A stretch of DNA of 7,554 bases from UBA1573 sp016794285. Lineage in GTDB: Bacteria > Pseudomonadota > Alphaproteobacteria > Micavibrionales > Micavibrionaceae. Every line of letters starts with the position of its first letter. The first letter of the stretch is position 1. The notes under the pieces are model-generated. The model made no database searches. It was not told where the DNA came from and saw only the letters and a list, made by a program, of their open reading frames with translations. The stretch covers positions 1 through 7,554 of the forward strand of contig JAEUKO010000078.1 in NCBI GenBank assembly GCA_016794285.1, given 5' to 3'. This document shows, piece by piece, positions 6,746-7,554 of the stretch. Position numbers and translations under genes: made by a program.

Positions 6746-7554
6746 GCTTGACCTCCTTGTGCAGCCAAAGTTTGTGAAAGAGCGGAGAGCAAGGTCTCGC
6801 GATCAAATTTAGCAACGTATTTGTTGAAACCAACTTTCATGCCGTGGTCAATATCTTGAGGTGTGGCATGAGAAGTAAGGGCCAACATTGGCGTGTCTTG
6901 CCATGCTCCGCCAGATCTTATTTTTTCAGCAAACTCGAATCCGTTCATATCCGGCATTTCGATGTCGGAAATAATCAAGTCGAACTGCTCCCCTTTTTCT
7001 GAGAGATCAAGGGCTTTTGCGGGGCTATCCAACGCCATCACATCGTAGCCGGCCGTGGTTAACAGCGGACACAGCATATTGCGGAAGAAAGGGCTATCAT
7101 CCACTAACAACAGACGACGCTTGCCAGAGGTTCGAATAGCTTTGGTTAGAGCAAAGGGCTCGTCTCCGTGAGTCTTGAACCAGTTGCCGTGAACTTTATT
7201 GAGGAAGTAAACCACATCAATCAGTTCAGTAGCCTTACCGGAGAGAATGGCACTCCCGACGATGCCCGGACGAACGCCATCTACTTGGATGTTGATAGCT
7301 TCTTCACGAATATCAACAATGGTATCGACAATGATGCCAACGCTCTTTCCCTTGTCAGAGAAAACGAGAAGGGGTTTTGTTCCTTTTTGCAAAATTTCAA
7401 CATCATCGCTGAACGGAGTAATCGGCATCAAGCTGCCCCGATACTGGATCAGCATTTGCCCATCGCTACGTTCAACGGTTTCAAAGTTGACGTTTTCCAA
7501 GCGTGAGATGAGCGAGAGGGGAACAGCTTTGTAGGAATCGTTACCGGCCGTGAA
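6742..7554 (-). CDS. cheA: CheA–receiver hybrid histidine kinase, C-terminal part
   Basis: The 3' part of a chemotaxis sensor kinase, with the frame open through the right window edge. About 270 residues are visible, beginning FTAGNDSYKAVPLSLISRLENV. The TTG at 7500 is merely an internal Leu codon. Residues 1 to about 130 are the CheW-like regulatory (P5) domain, with YKAVPLSLISRLE, QYRGSLMPI and VDTIVDI as hallmarks. After a short linker (about 131-144) comes a complete receiver domain (about 145-262): Asp152/Asp153 (LLVDDSPFFRN), phospho-acceptor Asp197 (IISDIEMPDMNGFEF), Thr227 (ALTSHA) and Lys249 in AKFDR, where the usual Lys-Pro is Lys-Phe. The dimerisation, ATP-binding and His-phosphotransfer domains lie outside the window. 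A CheA with a C-terminal receiver is known in several alphaproteobacteria. CheV (CheW plus receiver) would have the same tail and is a possible alternative, but the YKAVPLSLISRLE motif fits CheA better. Confidence 0.88.
   Translation of the reverse strand, partial: FTAGNDSYKAVPLSLISRLENVNFETVERSDGQMLIQYRGSLMPITPFSDDVEILQKGTKPLLVFSDKGKSVGIIVDTIVDIREEAINIQVDGVRPGIVGSAILSGKATELIDVVYFLNKVHGNWFKTHGDEPFALTKAIRTSGKRRLLLVDDSPFFRNMLCPLLTTAGYDVMALDSPAKALDLSEKGEQFDLIISDIEMPDMNGFEFAEKIRSGGAWQDTPMLALTSHATPQDIDHGMKVGFNKYVAKFDRETLLSALSQTLAAQGGQA
6751..6758 (-). promoter_or_regulatory. Strong ribosome-binding site for cheW inside cheA
   Basis: A full Shine-Dalgarno match, AAGGAGGT, lies in the last codons of cheA with a five-base spacer to the cheW ATG at 6745. 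It encodes part of CheA's terminal QGGQA. It is the strongest ribosome-binding site in the window. Confidence 0.8.

Overview
The window most likely comes from a motile alphaproteobacterium of moderate GC content. The gene order cheA–cheW–cheY–cheB–cheR, with a response-regulator receiver domain fused to the C-terminus of CheA, resembles chemotaxis clusters of Rhodospirillales-type alphaproteobacteria. This placement rests on remembered family patterns, not on a search, and I cannot name a genus.

Layout. The right-hand half (7554 down to 3676, minus strand) is a tightly packed chemotaxis operon: the 3' end of a CheA–receiver hybrid kinase cut by the window edge, then CheW, CheY, CheB and CheR. 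The genes either overlap (cheA/cheW, ATGA) or lie 14 to 64 bases apart. All the key catalytic and phosphorylation residues I looked for are present, so the cluster looks functional. purH follows on the same strand after 72 bases with no obvious terminator between. It is a complete bifunctional enzyme for the last two steps of IMP synthesis, unrelated to chemotaxis in function.

Between purH and the next minus-strand gene is a 277-base gap. It holds a compact 110-base element with imperfect terminal inverted repeats and three internal hairpins (REP/MITE-like), and a sigma70-type promoter with a perfect TTGACA box. That promoter should drive an unrecognised 352-residue, single-membrane-segment protein (1739 to 681). 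At the left edge, a plus-strand gene of unknown function (open at the window start, ending at 606) converges on it. The two are separated by a near-ideal bidirectional intrinsic terminator.

How the genes work together: receptors (not in this window) signal through CheW to the CheA kinase. CheA phosphorylates CheY, which acts on the flagellar motor, and CheB, the receptor methylesterase. CheR adds the methyl groups that CheB removes. The receiver domain on CheA probably acts as a phosphate sink or an additional output. The rest of the window is ordinary. The least explained parts are the two unknown proteins at the left and the 110-base palindromic element. I saw no clear sign of a new multi-gene system.
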